From contig JAUPFP010000099.1 in NCBI GenBank assembly GCA_036925085.1, positions 394,540 through 458,539 of the forward strand: 64,000 nucleotides of DNA. The letters run 5' to 3'. Below are positions 22,635 through 33,145 of the stretch, piece by piece. This DNA is from Brachycybe producta (taxonomy: Eukaryota; Arthropoda; Diplopoda; Playtdesmida; Andrognathidae). The position numbers and the translations under genes were made by a program. Below the pieces are notes generated by a model, which saw only the letters and a list, made by a program, of their open reading frames with translations, ran no database searches and was not told the origin of the DNA. Position 1 is the first letter of the stretch. Each line of letters starts with the position of its first letter.

Positions 22635-25564
22635 TAATTTGAAATTAAAGTTGAAGCTGAAGTTGAAGTTGAAGTTGAAGTTGAATTTGAAGTTGTAGTT
22701 GAAGTTGAATTTGAAGTTGAATTTGAAGTTGAAGTTAAAGTTGAATTTGATAATGAAGTTGAAGTTGAAGTTGCAGTTGAAGTTGAAGTTAAAGTTAAAG
22801 TTAAAGTTGAAGTTGAAGTTGAAGTTAAAGTTGAAGTTGAAGTTGAAGTTGAAGTTGAAGTTGAAGTTGATGTTGAAGTTGAATTCATAGTTGAAGTTGA
22901 AGTCGAAGTTAAGTTTCAAGTTGAAGCTGAAGTTCAAGTTGAAGTTCAAGTTGAAGTTCAAGTTGAAGTTCAAGTTGAAGTTCAAGTTGAAGTTCAAGTT
23001 GAAGTTCAAGTTGAAGTTCAAGTTGAAGTTCAAGTTGAAGTTCAAGTTGAAGTTCAAGTTGAAGTTCAAGTTGAAGTTCAAGTTGAAGTTCAAGTTGAAG
23101 TACAAGTTGAAGTTCAAGTTGAAGTTCAAGTTGAAGTTCAAGTTTAAGTTTAAGTTGAAGTTCAAGTTGAAGTTCAAGTAGAAGTTCAAGTTGAAGTTCA
23201 AGTTGAAGTTCAAGTTGAAGTCGAAGTTAAATTTCAAGTTGAATCTGAAGTTGAAGTTAAAGTTGAAGTTGAAGTTGAAGTCAGAGTTGAACTTTGAAGT
23301 CGATGTTAAATTTCAAGTTGAAGTTCAAGTTGAAGTTCAAGTTGAAGTTCAAGTTGAAGTCAAAGTTAAATTTCAAGTTGAATCTGAAGTTGAAGTTGAA
23401 GTTGAAATTGAAGTTGAAGTTGAAGTTGAAGTTAAAGTTGAGTTTGAAGTTAAAGTTGAAGTTGAAGTTGAAGTTGAAGTTGAAGTCGAAGTTAAATTTC
23501 AAGTTGAAGCTGAAGTTCAAGTTGATGTTCAAGTTGAAGTTCAAGTTGAAGTTCAAGTTGAAGTTCAAGTTGAAGTTCAAGTTGAAGTTCAAGTTGAAGT
23601 ACAAGTTGAATTTCAAGTTGAAGTTCAAATTGAAGTTCAAGTTGAAGTTCAAGTTGAAGTTCAAGTTGAAGTTCAAGTTGAAGTTCAAGTTGACGTTCAA
23701 GTTGAAGTTCAAATTGAAGTTCAAGTTGAAGTACAAGTTGAAGTTCAAGTTGAAGTTGAAGTTTAAGTTGAAGTTCAAGTTGAAGTTCAAGTTGAAGTTC
23801 AAGTTGAAGTTCAAGTTGAATCTGAAGTTAAAGTTGAAGTTGAAGTTGAATTTGAAGTTGAAGTTGAAGTTGAATTTGAAGTTGAAGTTGAAGTTGAAGT
23901 TGAAGATGAAGTTGAAGTTGAAGTTGAATTTGAAGTTGAAGTTGAAGTTGAAGTTGAAGTTGAAGTTGAAGTTGAAGTTGAAGTTGAAGTTGAAGTTGAA
24001 GTTGAAGTTGAAGTTGAAGTTGAAGTTGAAGTTGAAGTTGAAGTTGAATTTGAAGTTGAATTTGAAGTTGAATTTGAAGTTGAAGTTAAAGTTGAAATTG
24101 AAGTTGAAGCTGAAGTTGAAGTTAAAGTTGCAGTTAAACTTGAAGTTAAAATTGAAGTTGAAGTTAAAGTTGAAGTTGCAGTTGAAATTGCAGTTGACAT
24201 TTAAGTTTAAATTGAAGTTGAAACTAAAGTTGAAGTTGAAGTTGAAGGTGAATTTGAAGTTAAAGTTGAAGTTGAAGTTGATGTTGAAGTTGAATTCAGA
24301 GTTGAACTTTGAAGTCGATGTTAAATTTCAAGTTGAAGTTCATGTTGAAGTTCAAGTTGAAGTTCAAGTTGAAGTCAAAGTTAAATTTCAAGTTGAATCT
24401 GAAGTTGAAGTTGAAGTTGAAATTGAAGTTGAAGTTGAAGTTGAAGTTAAAGTTGAGTTTGAAGTTAAAGTTGAAGTTGAAGTTGAAGTTGAAGTTGAAG
24501 TTGAAGTTGATGTTGAAGTTGAATTCAGAGTTGAAGTTGAAGTCGAAGTTAAATTTCAAGTTGAAGCTGAAGTTCAAGTTGATGTTCAAGTTGAAGTTCA
24601 AGTTGAAGTTCAAGTTGAAGTTCAAGTTGAAGTTCAAGTTAAAGTTCAAGTTGAAGTTCAAGTTGAAGTTCAAGTTGAAGTTCAAGTTGAAGTTAAAGTT
24701 GAAGTTCAAGTTGAAGTTCAAGTTGGAGTTCAAGTTGGAGTTCAAGTTGAAGTTCAAGTTGAAGTTCAAGTTGAAGTTCAAGTTGAAGTTCAAGTTGAAG
24801 TTCAAGTTGAAGTTCAAGTTGAAGTTCAAGTTGAAGTTCAAGTTGAAGTTCAAGTTGAAGTTCAAGTTGAAGTTGAAGTTGAAGTTCAAGTTGAAGTTCA
24901 AGTTGAAGTTCAAGTTGAAGTTCAAGTTAAAGTTCAAGTTGAAGTTCAAGTTGAAGTTGAAGTTGAAGTTCAAGTTGAAGTTCAAGTTGAAGTTCAAGTT
25001 GAAGTTCAAGTTGAAGTTGAAGTTGAAGTTGAAGTTCAAGTTCAAGTTGAAGTTCAAGTTGAAGTTCAAGTTGAAGTTCAAGTTGAAGTTCAAGTTGAAG
25101 TTGAAGTTCAAGTTCAAGTTGAAGTTCAAGTTGAAGTTCAAGTTGAAGTTCAAGTTGAAGTTCAAGTTGAAGTTCAAGTTGAAGTTCAAGTTGAAGTTCA
25201 AGTTGAAGTTTAAGTTGAAGTTCAAGTTGAAGTTCAAGTTGAAGTTCACGTTGAAGTACAAGTTGAAGTTCAAGTTGAAGTTCAAGTTGAAGCTCAAGTT
25301 GAAGTTCAAGTTGAAGTCGAAGGTAAATTTCAAGTTGAGGTTGAAGTTGAAGTTGAAGTTGAAGTTGAAGTTGAAGTTGAAGTTGAAATTGAAGTTGAAG
25401 TTGAAGTTGAAGTTGAATTTGAAGTTAAAGTTGACTTTGAAGTTGAAGTTGAAGTTGAAGTTGATGTTGAAGTTGAATTCAGCGTTGAAGTTGAAGTCGA
25501 AGTTAAATTTCAATTTGAAGCTGAAGTTGAAGTTGCAGTTAAAGTTGTAGTTGAATTTGAAGTT
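22635..25564 (+). repeat. Family A HOR copy E2 (2.93 kb)
   Basis: Contains TTTGATAATG (22,746), the variant anchor GAATTCATAG (22,881), ACTTTGAAGTCGATG near 23,291 and 24,306, GTTGACATTT near 24,193 and further anchors at 24,292, 24,521 and 25,475. The interval 23,191-24,200 is essentially identical to 26,151-27,148 at offset 2,960, so E2 and E3 are recent tandem duplicates. Single-base signatures such as GTTGACGTTCAAG and GAAGTTCAAATTGAAG are shared by both. Confidence 0.88.
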
Positions 25565-27759
25565 TAATTTGAAATTAAAGTTGAAGCTGAAGTTGAAGTT
25601 GAAGTTGAAGTTGAATTTGAAGTTGTAGTTGAAGTTGAATTTGAAGTTGAATTTGAAGTTGAAGTTAAAGTTGAATTTGATAATGAAGTTGAAGTTGAAG
25701 TTGCAGTTGAAGGTAAATTTGAAGTTGAAGTTGAAGTTAAAGTTAAAGTTAAAGTTGAAGTTGAAGTTGAAGTTAAAGTTGAAGTTGAAGTTGAAGTTGA
25801 AGTTGAAGTTGAAGTTGATGTTGAAGTTGAATTCATAGTTGAAGTTGAAGTCGAAGTTAAGTTTCAAGTTGAAGCTGAAGTTCAAGTTGAAGTTCAAGTT
25901 GAAGTTCAAGTTGAAGTTCAAGTTGAAGTTCAAGTTGAAGTTCAAGTTGAAGTTCAAGTTGAAGTTCAAGTTGAAGTTCAAGTTGAAGTTCAAGTTGAAG
26001 TTCAAGTTGAAGTTCAAGTTGAAGTTCAAGTTGAAGTTCAAGTTGAAGTTCAAGTTGAAGTACAAGTTGAAGTTCAAGTTGAAGTTCAAGTTGAAGTTCA
26101 AGTTTAAGTTTAAGTTGAAGTTCAAGTTGAAGTTCAAGTAGAAGTTCAAGTTGAAGTTCAAGTTGAAGTTCAAGTTGAAGTCGAAGTTAAATTTCAAGTT
26201 GAATCTGAAGTTGAAGTTAAAGTTGAAGTTGAAGTTGAAGTCAGAGTTGAACTTTGAAGTCGATGTTAAATTTCAAGTTGAAGTTCAAGTTGAAGTTCAA
26301 GTTGAAGTTCAAGTTGAAGTCAAAGTTAAATTTCAAGTTGAATCTGAAGTTGAAGTTGAAGTTGAAATTGAAGTTGAAGTTGAAGTTGAAGTTAAAGTTG
26401 AGTTTGAAGTTAAAGTTGAAGTTGAAGTTGAAGTTGAAGTTGAAGTCGAAGTTAAATTTCAAGTTGAAGCTGAAGTTCAAGTTGATGTTCAAGTTGAAGT
26501 TCAAGTTGAAGTTCAAGTTGAAGTTCAAGTTGAAGTTCAAGTTGAAGTTCAAGTTGAAGTACAAGTTGAATTTCAAGTTGAAGTTCAAATTGAAGTTCAA
26601 GTTGAAGTTCAAGTTGAAGTTCAAGTTGAAGTTCAAGTTGAAGTTCAAGTTGACGTTCAAGTTGAAGTTCAAATTGAAGTTCAAGTTGAAGTACAAGTTG
26701 AAGTTCAAGTTGAAGTTGAAGTTTAAGTTGAAGTTCAAGTTGAAGTTCAAGTTGAAGTTCAAGTTGAAGTTCAAGTTGAATCTGAAGTTAAAGTTGAAGT
26801 TGAAGTTGAATTTGAAGTTGAAGTTGAAGTTGAATTTGAAGTTGAAGTTGAAGTTGAAGTTGAAGATGAAGTTGAAGTTGAAGTTGAATTTGAAGTTGAA
26901 GTTGAAGTTGAAGTTGAAGTTGAAGTTGAAGTTGAAGTTGAAGTTGTAGTTGAAGTTGAAGTTGAAGTTGAAGTTGAAGTTGAAGTTGAAGTTGAATTTG
27001 AAGTTGAATTTGAAGTTGAATTTGAAGTTGAAGTTAAAGTTGAAATTGAAGTTGAAGCTGAAGTTGAAGTTAAAGTTGCAGTTAAACTTGAAGTTAAAAT
27101 TGAAGTTGAAGTTAAAGTTGAAGTTGCAGTTGAAATTGCAGTTGACATTTAAGTTTAAATTGAAGTTGAAACTAAAGTTGAAGTTGAAGTTGAAGGTGAA
27201 TTTGAAGTTAAAGTTGAAGTTGAAGTTGATGTTGAAGTTGAATTCAGAGTTGAACTTTGAAGTCGATGTTAAATTTCAAGTTGAAGTTCATGTTGAAGTT
27301 CAAGTTGAAGTTCAAGTTGAAGTCAAAGTTAAATTTCAAGTTGAATCTGAAGTTGAAGTTGAAGTTGAAATTGAAGTTGAAGTTGAAGTTGAAGTTAAAG
27401 TTGAGTTTGAAGTTAAAGTTGAAGTTGAAGTTCAAGTTCAAGTTGAAGTTCAAGTTGAAGTTGATGTTGAAGTTGAATTCAGAGTTGAAGTTGAAGTCGA
27501 AGTTAAATTTCAAGTTGAAGCTGAAGTTCAAGTTGATGTTCAAGTTGAAGTTCAAGTTCAAGTTCAAGTTGAAGTTCAAGTTGAAGTTCAAGTTGAAGTA
27601 CAAGTTGAATTTCAAGTTGAAGTTCAAATTGAAGTTCAAGTTGAAGTTCAAGTTGAAGTTCAAGTTGAAGTTCAAGTTGAAGTTCAAGTTGACGTTCAAG
27701 TTGAAGTTCAAATTGAAGTTCAAGTTGAAGTACAAGTTGAAGTTCAAGTTGAAGTTCAA
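25565..27759 (+). repeat. Family A HOR copy E3, cut off at the A/B junction
   Basis: Collinear with E2 (offset 2,930 to 2,960, then 2,948) through anchors at 25,829, 27,240 and 27,475. It ends in a GTTCAA/GTTGAA stretch that stops abruptly at about 27,760. It differs from E2 by an extra GGTAAATTTGAAG segment near 25,711 and a single GTTGTAGTTG variant near 26,944. Confidence 0.87.
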
Positions 27760-28227
27760 GTTAAATTTGAAGTTAAAGTTAAATTTGAAGTTGAAATTGA
27801 AGTTGAAGTTGATGTTGAAGTTAAGTTTGAAATTGAAGTTGAAGTTGATGTTGAAGTTAAGTTTGAAATTGAAGTTGAAGTTGAAATTGAAATTGAAATA
27901 GAATTTATTGTTGAAGTTGAAGTGAAATTTGAAGTTGAAGTGAAATTTGAAGTTGAAGTTGAAGTTGAAATTGAAGTTAAAGTTGAAATTAAAGTTGAAG
28001 TTGAAGTTGAATTTGAAATTGAAGTTGAAGTTAAAGTTGAAATTGAAGTTGAAGATGAATTTGAATTTGAAATTGAAATTGAAGTTGAAATTGAAGTTGA
28101 AGTTAAAGTTGAATTTGAAATTGAAGTTGAAGTTGAAGTTAAGTTTGAATTTGTATTTGAAGTTGAAATTGAAGTTGAAGTTTAAATTGAAGTTGAAGTT
28201 AAAGTTGAAATTGAAGTTGAAGTTGAA

Positions 28228-28371
28228 ATTGAATTTGAAATTGAAGTTGAAGTTGAAATTGAAGTTGAAGTTAAAGTTCAAATTGAAGTTGAAGTTGAAA
28301 TTGAATTTGAAATTGAAGTTGAAGTTGAAATTGAAGTTGATGTTGAAGTTGAAGTTGAATTTGAAGTTGAA
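28228..28371 (+). repeat. 72-bp unit, two copies
   Basis: ATTGAATTTGAAATTGAAG begins at 28,228 and 28,300, exactly 72 bp (12 hexamers) apart. The second copy is partly diverged. The same unit recurs near 41,392, 54,043, 57,573 and 61,370. Confidence 0.75.
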
Positions 28372-29197
28372 GTTGAAATTGAAGGTGAAGTTGAAGTTGA
28401 AAATGAAGTTGAAATTGAAGTTGAAGTTGAAGTTGAAATTGAAGTTGAAGTTGAAATTGAAGTTGAAGTTGAAATTGAAGTTGAAGTTAAAGTTGAAATT
28501 GAAGTTGAAGTTAAAATTGAATTTGAAATTGAAGTTGAAGTTGAAATTGAAGTTGATGTTGAAGTTGAAGTTGAATTTGAAGTTGAAGTTGAAATTGAAG
28601 GTGAAGTTGAAGTTGAAAATGAAGTTGAAAATGAAGTTGAAGTTGAAGTTGAAATTGAAGTTGAAGTTGAAATTGAAGTTGAAGTTAAAGTTGAAGTTGA
28701 AGTTAAAATTGAAATTGAAGTTGAAGCTGAAGTTGAAGTTAAAGTTGCAGTTAAATTTGCAGTTAAAATTGAAGTTGAAGTTAAAGTTGAAGTTGCAGTT
28801 GAAATTGCAGTTGAAATTTAAGTTTAAGTTGAAGTTGAAACTAAAGTTGAAGTTGAAGTTGAAGTTGAAGTTGAAGTTGAAGTTGAAGTTGAAATTGAGA
28901 TGAAGTTAATGTTGAAGTTAAAATTGAAGTTAAAGTTAAAGTTGAAGTTGCAGTTGAAGTTGAAATTGAATTTAAATTTGGAGTTGAAGTTGAAGTAGAG
29001 TTGAAGTTGAAGTTAAACTTGAAGTTGAAGTTGAAGTTGAATGTGAAGTTGAAGTTGAAGTTGAAGTTGAAGTTGCAGTTGAAGTTGAAATTGAAGTTGA
29101 AATTGAAGTTAAAGTTGAAGTTGAAATTGAAGGTGAAGTTGAAGTTGAAAATGAAGTTGAAATTGAAGTTGAAGTTGAAGTTGAAATTGAAGTTGAA

Positions 29198-29287
29198 GTT
29201 AAAGTTGAAGTTAAAGTTGAAGTTAATGTTGAAGTTAAAGTTGAAGTTAAAAATGAAGTTAAAGTTGAAGTTAAAGTTGAAGTTAAA
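29198..29287 (+). repeat. Short GTTAAA/GTTGAA 12-mer array
   Basis: About 7 alternating 12-mers with one GTTAAT and one AATGAA variant, followed by GTTGAATTTGAAGTTGAATT as in the longer arrays. It is the shortest member of the length-variable family. Confidence 0.85.
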
Positions 29288-29371
29288 GTTGAATTTGAAG
29301 TTGAATTTAAAGTTAAAATTGAAGTTGAAGTTTAAATTGAACTTGAAATTGGAGTTGGAGTTGAAGTTAAA

Positions 29372-30936
29372 CTGAACTTGAAGTTGAAGTCGAAGTCGAA
29401 GTCGAAATTGAAGTTGAAGTTGAAGTTGCAGTTGCATTTGAAGTTAAAGTTGAAGTTAAAGTTAAATTTGAAGTTAAAGTTAAATTTGAAGTTGAAATTG
29501 AAGTTGAAGTTGATGTTGAAGTTAAGTTTGAAATTGAAGTTGAAGTTGATGTTGAAGTTAAGTTTGAAATTGAAGTTGAAGTTGAAATTGAAATTGAAAT
29601 AGAATTTATTGTTGAAGTTGAAGTGAAATTTGAAGTTGAAGTGAAATTTGAAGTTGAAGTTGAAGTTGAAATTGAAGTTAAAGTTGAAATTAAAGTTGAA
29701 ATTGAAGTTGAAATTGAAGTTTAGGTTTAAGTTAAAGTCGAATTTTAAGTTGAAGTTGAATTTAAAGTTGAAGTTGAAGTTGAAGTTGAAGTTAAAGTTG
29801 AAGTTGAAGTTGAAGTTAAAGTTGAAGTTGAAATTGAAGTTGAAGTTAAAGTTGAAATTGAAGTTGAATTTGAAGTTGAATTCGAAGTTGAAGTTGAAGT
29901 TAAAGTTGAAATTAAAGTTGAAGTTGAAATTGAAGTTGATGTTAAAGTAGAATATGAAGTTGAAGTTGAAATTGAAGTTGATGTTAAAGTTGAATTTGAA
30001 ATTAAAGTTGAAGTTGAAGTTGAAGTTGAATTTGAAGTTAAAGTTGAAGGTGAAGTTGAATTTGAAATTGAAGTTGAAATTGAAGTTTTTGTTGAAGTTG
30101 AAGTTGTAGTTGAAGTTTAATTTAAAGTTGAAGTTGAATTTGAAGTTGAAGTTGAATTTGAACTTGAAGTTGAAGGTGCAGTTGAGATTAAATTTGAAAT
30201 TGAAGTTGAAGTTGAAGTTGAAATTGAAGTTAAAGTTGAAGTTCATTTCGAAATTGAAGTTGAAGTTGAATTTGAAGTTAAAGTTGAAGTTAAAATTGAA
30301 ATTAAAGTATAAGTTGAAGTGAAATTTGAAGTTGAAATTGAAGTTGATAATGGTTTTCAAGTTGAAGAAAAAATTGAGGTTTAAGGTGAAGTTAAAGTTG
30401 AAGTTAAAGTTGAAGTTAAAGTTGAAGTTAAAGTTGAAGTTAAAGTTGAAGTTAAAGTTGAAGTTAAAGTTGAAGTTAAAGTTGAAGTTAAAGTTGAAGT
30501 TAAAGTTGAAGTTAAAGTTGAAGTTAAAGTTGAAGTTAAAGTTGAAGTTAAAGTTGAAGTTAAAGTTGAAGTTAAAGTTGAAGTTAAAGTTGAAGTTAAA
30601 GTTGAAGTTAAAGTTGAAGTTAAAGTTGAAGTTAAAGTTGAAGTTAAAATTGAAGTTAAAGTTGAAGTTAAAGTTGAAGTTAAAGTTGAAGTTAAAGTTG
30701 AAGTTAAAGTTGAAGTTAAAGTTGAAGTTAAAGTTGAAGTTAAAGTTGAAGTTAAAGTTGAAGTTAAAGTTGAAGTTAAAGTTGAAGTTAAAGTTGAAGT
30801 TAATGTTGAAGTTAAAGTTGAAGTTAAAGATGAAGTTAAAGTTGAAGTTAAAGTTGAATTTGAAGTTGAATTTAAAGTTAAAATTGAAGTTGAAGTTTAA
30901 ATTGAACTTGAAATTGGAGTTGGAGTTGAAGTTAAA
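29372..30936 (+). repeat. Family B HOR segment B2
   Basis: Begins at CTGAACTTGAAG followed by three consecutive GTCGAA hexamers (anchor K). In order: TTTATTGTTG (29,605), GTTTAGGTTTAAG near 29,720, GTAGAATATG near 29,947, GAAGTTTTTGTTG near 30,083, GGTGCAGTTGAG near 30,174, GTTCATTTCG near 30,241, GATAATGGTTTTC near 30,346, then the 12-mer array. This order recurs in later B segments with losses. Confidence 0.85.
30391..30852 (+). repeat. GTTAAA/GTTGAA 12-mer array, 462 bp
   Basis: Alternating GTTAAA and GTTGAA, interrupted by single ATTGAA, GTTAAT and GATGAA variants. The 5' flank is GAGGTTTAAGGTGAA and the 3' flank is GTTGAATTTGAAGTTGAATT, the same flanks as most other arrays of this type. 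Confidence 0.93.
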
Positions 30937-31849
30937 CTGAACTTGAAGTTGAAGTCGAAGTCGAAGTCGAAATTGAAGTTGAAGTTGAAGTTGCAGTTGC
31001 ATTTGAAGTTAAAGTTGAAGTTAAAGTTAAATTTGAAGTTAAAGTTAAATTTGAAGTTGAAATTGAAGTTGAAGTTGATGTTGAAGTTAAGTTTGAAATT
31101 GAAGTTGAAGTTGATGTTGAAGTTAAGTTTGAAATTGAAGTTGAAGTTGAAATTGAAATTGAAATAGAATTTATTGTTGAAGTTGAAGTGAAATTTGAAG
31201 TTGAAGTGAAATTTGAAGTTGAAGTTGAAGTTGAAATTGAAGTTAAAGTTGAAATTAAAGTTGAAGTTGAAGTTGAATTTGAAATTGAAGTTGAAGTTAA
31301 AGTTGAAATTGAAGTTGAAGATGAATTTGAATTTGAAATTGAAATTGAAGTTGAAATTGAAGTTGAAGTTAAAGTTGAATTTGAAATTGAAGTTGAAGTT
31401 GAAGTTGAAGTTAAGTTTGAATTTGTATTTGAAGTTGAAGTTGAAATTGAAGTTGAAGTTTAAATTGAAGTTGAAGTTAAAGTTGAAATTGAAGTTGAAG
31501 TTGAAATTGAATTTGAAATTGAAGTTGAAGTTGAAATTGAAGTTGAAGTTAAAGTTCAAATTGAAGTTGAAGTTGAAATTGAATTTGAAATTGAAGTTGA
31601 AGTTGAAATTGAAGTTGATGTTGAAGTTGAAGTTGAATTTGAAGTTGAAGTTGAAATTGAAGGTGAAGTTGAAGTTGAAAATGAAGTTGAAATTGAAGTT
31701 GAAGTTGAAGTTGAAATTGAAGTTGAAGTTGAAATTGAAGTTGAAGTTGAAATTGAAGTTGAAGTTAAAGTTGAAATTGAAGTTGAAGTTAAAATTGAAT
31801 TTGAAATTGAAGTTGAAGTTGAAGTTAAGTTTGAAATTAAAGTTTAAGT

Positions 31850-33145
31850 TTAAGTTATAGTTGAAATTGAAGTTGAAAATGAAGTTGAAGTTGAAGTTGA
31901 AATTGAAGTTGAAGTTGAAATTGAAGTTGAAGTTAAAGTTGAAGTTGAAGTTAAAATTGAAATTGAAGTTGAAGCTGAAGTTGAAGTTAAAGTTGCAGTT
32001 AAATTTGCAGTTAAAATTGAAGTTGAAGTTAAAGTTGAAGTTGCAGTTGAAATTGCAGTTGACATTTAAGTTTAAGTTGAAGTTGAAACTAAAGTTGAAG
32101 TTGAAGTTGAAGTTGAAGTTGAAGTTGAAGTTGAAGTTGAAATTGAGATGGAGTTAATGTTGAAGTTAAAATTGAAGTTAAAGTTAAAGTTGAAGTTGCA
32201 GTTGAAGTTGAAATTGAATTTAAATTTGGAGTTGAAGTTGAAGTAGAGTTGAAGTTGAAGTTAAACTTGAAGTTGAAGTTGAAGTTGAATGTGAAGTTGA
32301 AGTTGAAGTTGAAGTTGCAGTTGAAGTTGAAATTGAAGTTGAAATTGAAGTTAAAGTTGAAGTTGAAATTGAAGGTGAAGTTGAAGTTGAAAATGAAGTT
32401 GAAATTGAAGTTGAAGTTGAAGTTGAAATTGAAGTTGAAGTTGAAATTGAAGTTGAAGTTGAAATTGAAGTTGAATTTAAAGTTGAAATTGAAGTTGAAG
32501 TTGAAATTGAATTTGAAATTGAAGTTGAAGTTGAAATTGAAGTTGAAGTTAAAGTTCAAATTGAAGTTGAAGTTGAAATTGAATTTGAAATTGAAGTTGA
32601 AGTTGAAATTGAAGTTGATGTTGAAGTTGAAGTTGAAGTTGAAGTTGAAGTTGAAATTGAAGGTGAAGTTGCAGTTGAAAATGAAGTTGAAGTTGAAGTT
32701 GAAATTGAAGTTGAAGTTGAAATTGAAGTTGAAGTTGAAATTGAAGTTGAAGTTAAAGTTGAAATTGAAGTTGAAGTTAAAATTGAATTTGAAATTGAAG
32801 TTGAAGTTGAAGTTAAGTTTGAAATTAAAGTTTAAGTTTAAGTTATAGTTGAAATTGAAGTTGAAAATGAAGTTGAAGTTGAAGTTGAAATTGAAGTTGA
32901 AGTTGAAATTGAAGTTGAAGTTAAAGTTGAAGTTGAAGTTAAAATTGAAATTGAAGTTGAAGCTAAAGTTGAAGTTAAAGTTGCAGTTAAATTTGCAGTT
33001 AAAATTGAAGTTGAAGTTAAAGTTGAAGTTGCAGTTGAAATTGCAGTTGACATTTAAGTTTAAGTTGAAGTTGAAACTAAAGTTGAAGTTGAAGTTCAAG
33101 TTGAAGTTGAAGTTGAAGTTGAAGTTGAAATTGAGATGGAGTTAA
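31850..33145 (+). repeat. 988-bp tandem duplication
   Basis: The stretch from about 31,850 to 32,157 recurs at 32,838-33,145 with offset 988, including GTTATAGTTGAAATTG, GTTGACATTTAAG and GAGATGGAGTTAATG. The second copy differs by single bases, for example GAAGCTAAAG for GAAGCTGAAG and one GTTCAA near 33,094. Confidence 0.85.

Larger units (their letters stand above)
27760..29371 (+). repeat. Family B HOR segment B1
   Basis: First segment of family B. GTTCAA nearly disappears and ATTGAA becomes frequent. It starts with GTTAAATTTGAAGTTAAAG (repeated near 29,461) and carries the anchor TTTATTGTTG at 27,904. Copies of the 72-bp unit are near 28,228 and 28,300. A 216-bp direct duplication recurs at GATGTTGAAG (28,339 and 28,555). 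A GAGATGAAGTTAATG anchor lies at 28,898, with one base different from the usual GAGATGGAG form. Confidence 0.82.

Noticed and set aside
1..27759. CRISPR array (regular repeats with recurring GAATTCA anchors)
   Set aside because: Anchor spacing is irregular (about 230 bp to more than 3 kb), and the intervals are themselves the same satellite, not unique spacers.
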